Below are positions 60,440-62,498 of a stretch of 62,498 nt of DNA, piece by piece. The position numbers were made by a program, and so were the translations under genes. Every line of letters starts with the position of its first letter. The stretch's first letter is position 1. The stretch spans positions 1 to 62,498 of the forward strand of contig CAYJFM010000007.1 of NCBI GenBank assembly GCA_964369805.1, read 5' to 3'. The notes beneath the pieces are model-generated. The model was not told the origin of the DNA, did not search any database, and worked only from the letters and a program-made list of their open reading frames with translations. Source of the stretch: CAYJHC01 sp964369805 (GTDB lineage: Bacteria > Bacillota > Clostridia > Peptostreptococcales > Anaerovoracaceae).

Positions 60440-60596
60440 AAATACCTCCTTGATTAATGTGTTACGTTTTATTATAGCATAAATTGAGAAAGTGCAAATA
60501 GAGCGAAAAAAGGAGATTCGGTAATTGAGCAAGAAAAGTAATGAGAAAGAAAAACTACACATCACATGGTTGGTAAACCTTGCTTTGCAGAAAAAA

Positions 60597-60625
60597 TTGT
60601 ATTTTAATTAAATTACTAGTATAAT
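60597..60625 (+). promoter_or_regulatory. Promoter of the GLUG surface-protein gene
   Basis: TTGTAT (60597-60602) and TATAAT (60620-60625), spacing 17. Confidence 0.65.
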
Positions 60626-60664
60626 ATAGAAGATTTAATGATTTACTTAGATTAAGGAGGAAAA

Positions 60665-62197
60665 ATGAAAAGTAAGAAACGAATAATTAGCATTCTATTA
60701 ACGGCCATACTAATGGCATCAATGATGCCATTGTCATCATTTGCTTCAACAACTGATAAGTGGGATGGATTCAGCATAGACACTAGTTGGTATACATCTG
60801 ATCCTACAGCTAGCCAGTTCATAATTACAAAGGCTTCTGAGTTAGCGGGGTTGGCTCAAATTGTAAATGGAACTGCTGTAGATGATAGTGGGAGCCAAAT
60901 CGGAGCAAATGCTTTTGTAGGGCAAGAAATTATCCTAGGTAACGATATAGACTTAGATAAAAAAGAGTGGACTCCTATAGGAACATTTAGGAATGGTAAT
61001 GGATTTTATTTTGAAGGGACCTTTGACGGAAAAGGAAACACAATATCAAACCTAGGAATAACTAAAAGTTCTAGTGCAGGATTTATTGGACAAGCCGCAA
61101 GTGGAGCGCATATTAAAAATGTTGGGATTGTAGATTGTAGTATAGACGTATCAGAAGTATTTAGAGCCCGGGCAGGAGCCTTGATTGCAAACGGTACTTA
61201 TGTAGAAGTTACTAATTGCTACAGCACCGGTGAGATTTTAGCTGAATGGAATACTGGAGGCCTAATCGGGAATGGACGAGGATGCTCAGTTTTAGAAAGC
61301 TATTCTACGGTAAATGTTACTGCAACGGAGGATTACATTGGAGGGCTAATCGGCTATGGTGACGACACAACTGTCACAAATTGTTATTATGTAGGTAGTG
61401 TCTCGGGTAGAGGTACTGTTGGAGGCTTAATCGGATCTGGTTATGACTTTACTTTAAAAAATAGTTATGCAGCTGCAACAGTTAGCGGAAATGGGCTTGG
61501 AAACGCAGGCGGTTTAGTTGGTGCTACTCAATCAGACGTTGAAAATAGCTATGGAAACAGCGACACTCCTACTGGAACCTTCAGGGAAACGAATGGAACT
61601 TCTTATTTAGGAAGTGCTAATGGAGGAGCTACATTGGATCAAATGAAGGAGAAGGAGTTTAAAGACCAACTAAACACTGACCTTGCTGATTCTAGTTACG
61701 TTGGGCCATTTGCAATAGATTCAAAATATAACGATGGATTTCCATACTTGACAACTATAATGAATGTAATGGAAGGAAATGGACAAACAATTAAGCAAGG
61801 AGAGCCTTTAGCTATTCGAATAACAACTCCATATGTTGACGGGATTGGAGATGACTTAACCCTAGAGTTAGGGGGAGTAGAAATATCTAAAGAAAATATT
61901 ACTTTTTCACCAGGAAGCACTGTGCTAACAGTTTCAGGTGATTACACTGCGAAGTTGGATCCTGGTAACTATTCATTCGTAATTTCTTCTGCAGAATATG
62001 GGACTAATACCGATGGAATTTTTACTTTGACTGAGGCTGCGGAGGTGACTCCTACGCCGGTTCCAGAAAGTGGAGGAGGAGTTGCACTAGTTCCTGATAC
62101 TGGGGATGATACAAATATATTTGCCTTAATTACAGTAGCTATAATGTCGATTGTAGGCGTGTATGTTATTGGTAGAAAGTGTAAACATAATTTATAA
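60665..62197 (+). CDS. GLUG-repeat surface protein with sortase-type anchor
   Basis: 510 residues. Signal peptide (1-28, ending SSFAS). From about 90 to 300 there are GLUG-like repeats (TGGLIGNGRG, IGGLIGYGDDTTVTNCYYVGSVSG, VGGLIGSGYDFTLKNSYAAATVSG, AGGLVGATQSDVENSYGN), expected to form a beta-solenoid adhesin. An Ig-like domain follows (about 360-450). The end is VPDTGDDTNI, a hydrophobic helix and a basic tail, resembling the (S/P)PxTG-type sorting signal. Strong AAGGAGG upstream; own promoter. Covalent anchoring is inferred because the motif departs from LPxTG. Confidence 0.82.
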   Translation: MKSKKRIISILLTAILMASMMPLSSFASTTDKWDGFSIDTSWYTSDPTASQFIITKASELAGLAQIVNGTAVDDSGSQIGANAFVGQEIILGNDIDLDKKEWTPIGTFRNGNGFYFEGTFDGKGNTISNLGITKSSSAGFIGQAASGAHIKNVGIVDCSIDVSEVFRARAGALIANGTYVEVTNCYSTGEILAEWNTGGLIGNGRGCSVLESYSTVNVTATEDYIGGLIGYGDDTTVTNCYYVGSVSGRGTVGGLIGSGYDFTLKNSYAAATVSGNGLGNAGGLVGATQSDVENSYGNSDTPTGTFRETNGTSYLGSANGGATLDQMKEKEFKDQLNTDLADSSYVGPFAIDSKYNDGFPYLTTIMNVMEGNGQTIKQGEPLAIRITTPYVDGIGDDLTLELGGVEISKENITFSPGSTVLTVSGDYTAKLDPGNYSFVISSAEYGTNTDGIFTLTEAAEVTPTPVPESGGGVALVPDTGDDTNIFALITVAIMSIVGVYVIGRKCKHNL

Positions 62198-62290
62198 ATA
62201 AATGCATATTACATTTCTTGCCACTGATACCACATTGCTTTATGACGTTTGTTGAAGAGTGGGCAGAGATGTAGAAAAAGTAAAAACTAT

Positions 62291-62326
62291 AGGCGCCAGG
62301 CACTTGTATGTGCTTGGCGCTTTATA
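62291..62326 (+). terminator. Terminator after the surface-protein gene
   Basis: GCGCCA-G-GCAC / GTGC-T-TGGCGC stem with a TTGTAT loop, then TTTAT. Confidence 0.8.
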
Positions 62327-62382
62327 AAAGTGAGAAAAAGCTGAGAAAAGGTGAGAAAAAATATAAAAAAATGAAAATTCTA

Positions 62383-62411
62383 TTGACACAAGTCTAAAAA
62401 TAGGATATTAT
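62383..62411 (+). promoter_or_regulatory. Promoter of the tRNA-fMet unit
   Basis: Perfect TTGACA (62383-62388) and TATTAT (62406-62411), spacing 17, 35 bases before the tRNA. Confidence 0.85.
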
Positions 62412-62445
62412 ATAGAAGTTGCAACAAAGCAATAAAAAATAATGC

Positions 62446-62498
62446 CGCGGGGTGGAGCAGTTGGTAGCTTGTCGGGCTCATAACCCGAAGGTCGTAGG
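62446..62498 (+). tRNA. Initiator tRNA-fMet(CAT), 5' part
   Basis: Begins CGCGGGG (C1, which mispairs in initiators), with D arm and anticodon arm GTCGGG-CTCATAA-CCCGA. The three G-C pairs next to the CAT loop mark the initiator. The sequence runs out in the T-arm region. Confidence 0.92.

Noticed and set aside
1..62498. CRISPR array, insertion sequence or prophage
   Set aside because: No regularly spaced direct repeats, transposase, integrase or phage structural genes were seen anywhere in the window.

Overview
The window is AT-rich, gene-dense chromosomal DNA. Strong AGGAGG ribosome binding sites, TTGACA/TATAAT promoters, a CGAAC-N4-GTTCG LexA box, lipoproteins and a sortase-type surface protein point to a low-GC Gram-positive anaerobe of the Clostridia; I cannot name the species. 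Two genes carry in-frame UGA codons that look like selenocysteine (Sec) codons, so the organism should have Sec-decoding machinery (none of it is in this window). There are no insertion sequences, phage genes, rRNA operons or CRISPR arrays.

Layout: (1) 1-245, tRNA-Asp (partial), tRNA-His and tRNA-Cys. (2) 392-5331, YhaM-like exonuclease, CCA-adding enzyme, RecD2 helicase and a membrane protein. (3) 5431-8745 (minus), an arsenic operon: ArsR, ArsP/YraQ-type permease, small thioredoxin, ACR3 arsenite exporter and a Sec-containing arsenate reductase, with an array of ArsR-type operators. (4) 8978-12469, flavin reductase, a type IV prepilin, a tiny membrane peptide, a LUD protein and a class III aminotransferase-fold enzyme. 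(5) 12593-17036, thiamine operon thiC-thiM-thiE-HAD-thiD behind a TPP riboswitch and terminator. (6) 17285-19710, CzrA-like regulator and a Zn/Cd-type P1B ATPase whose His-rich N-terminus contains a Cys-Gly-Sec motif. (7) 19866-24818, a type IV pilus-like cluster: transglutaminase lipoprotein, PilC, four pilin-like or accessory proteins, PilT. (8) 24909-34627, citrate synthase, GntR-ABC transporter operon, SDR, two paralogous lipoproteins, CASTOR/POLLUX-like channel and PgeF. (9) 34732-39681, LexA-controlled uvrB-uvrA. (10) 39850-50144, EamA transporter, pncB, FIST-EAL protein, D-serine dehydratase, rdgB, YihY, PepSY lipoprotein, SEC-C protein and a short homoserine dehydrogenase. (11) 50268-59272, trmL, rpoN, gap-pgk-tpiA-eno, secG and a membrane pyrophosphatase. 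(12) 59600-62498, tRNA-Asn and tRNA-Leu, an iron-sulfur flavoprotein, a GLUG-repeat surface protein and the start of tRNA-fMet.

The most notable signal is that two metal(loid) detoxification loci about 12 kb apart each hide a UGA codon inside a key gene. In arsC the UGA replaces the second catalytic cysteine. In the P-type ATPase it sits in a CGU motif of a metal-binding tail. Both UGAs are followed, at about 20-30 nt, by a small hairpin with a GG-containing triloop, as expected for a bacterial SECIS element. Ordinary gene calling truncates both proteins.
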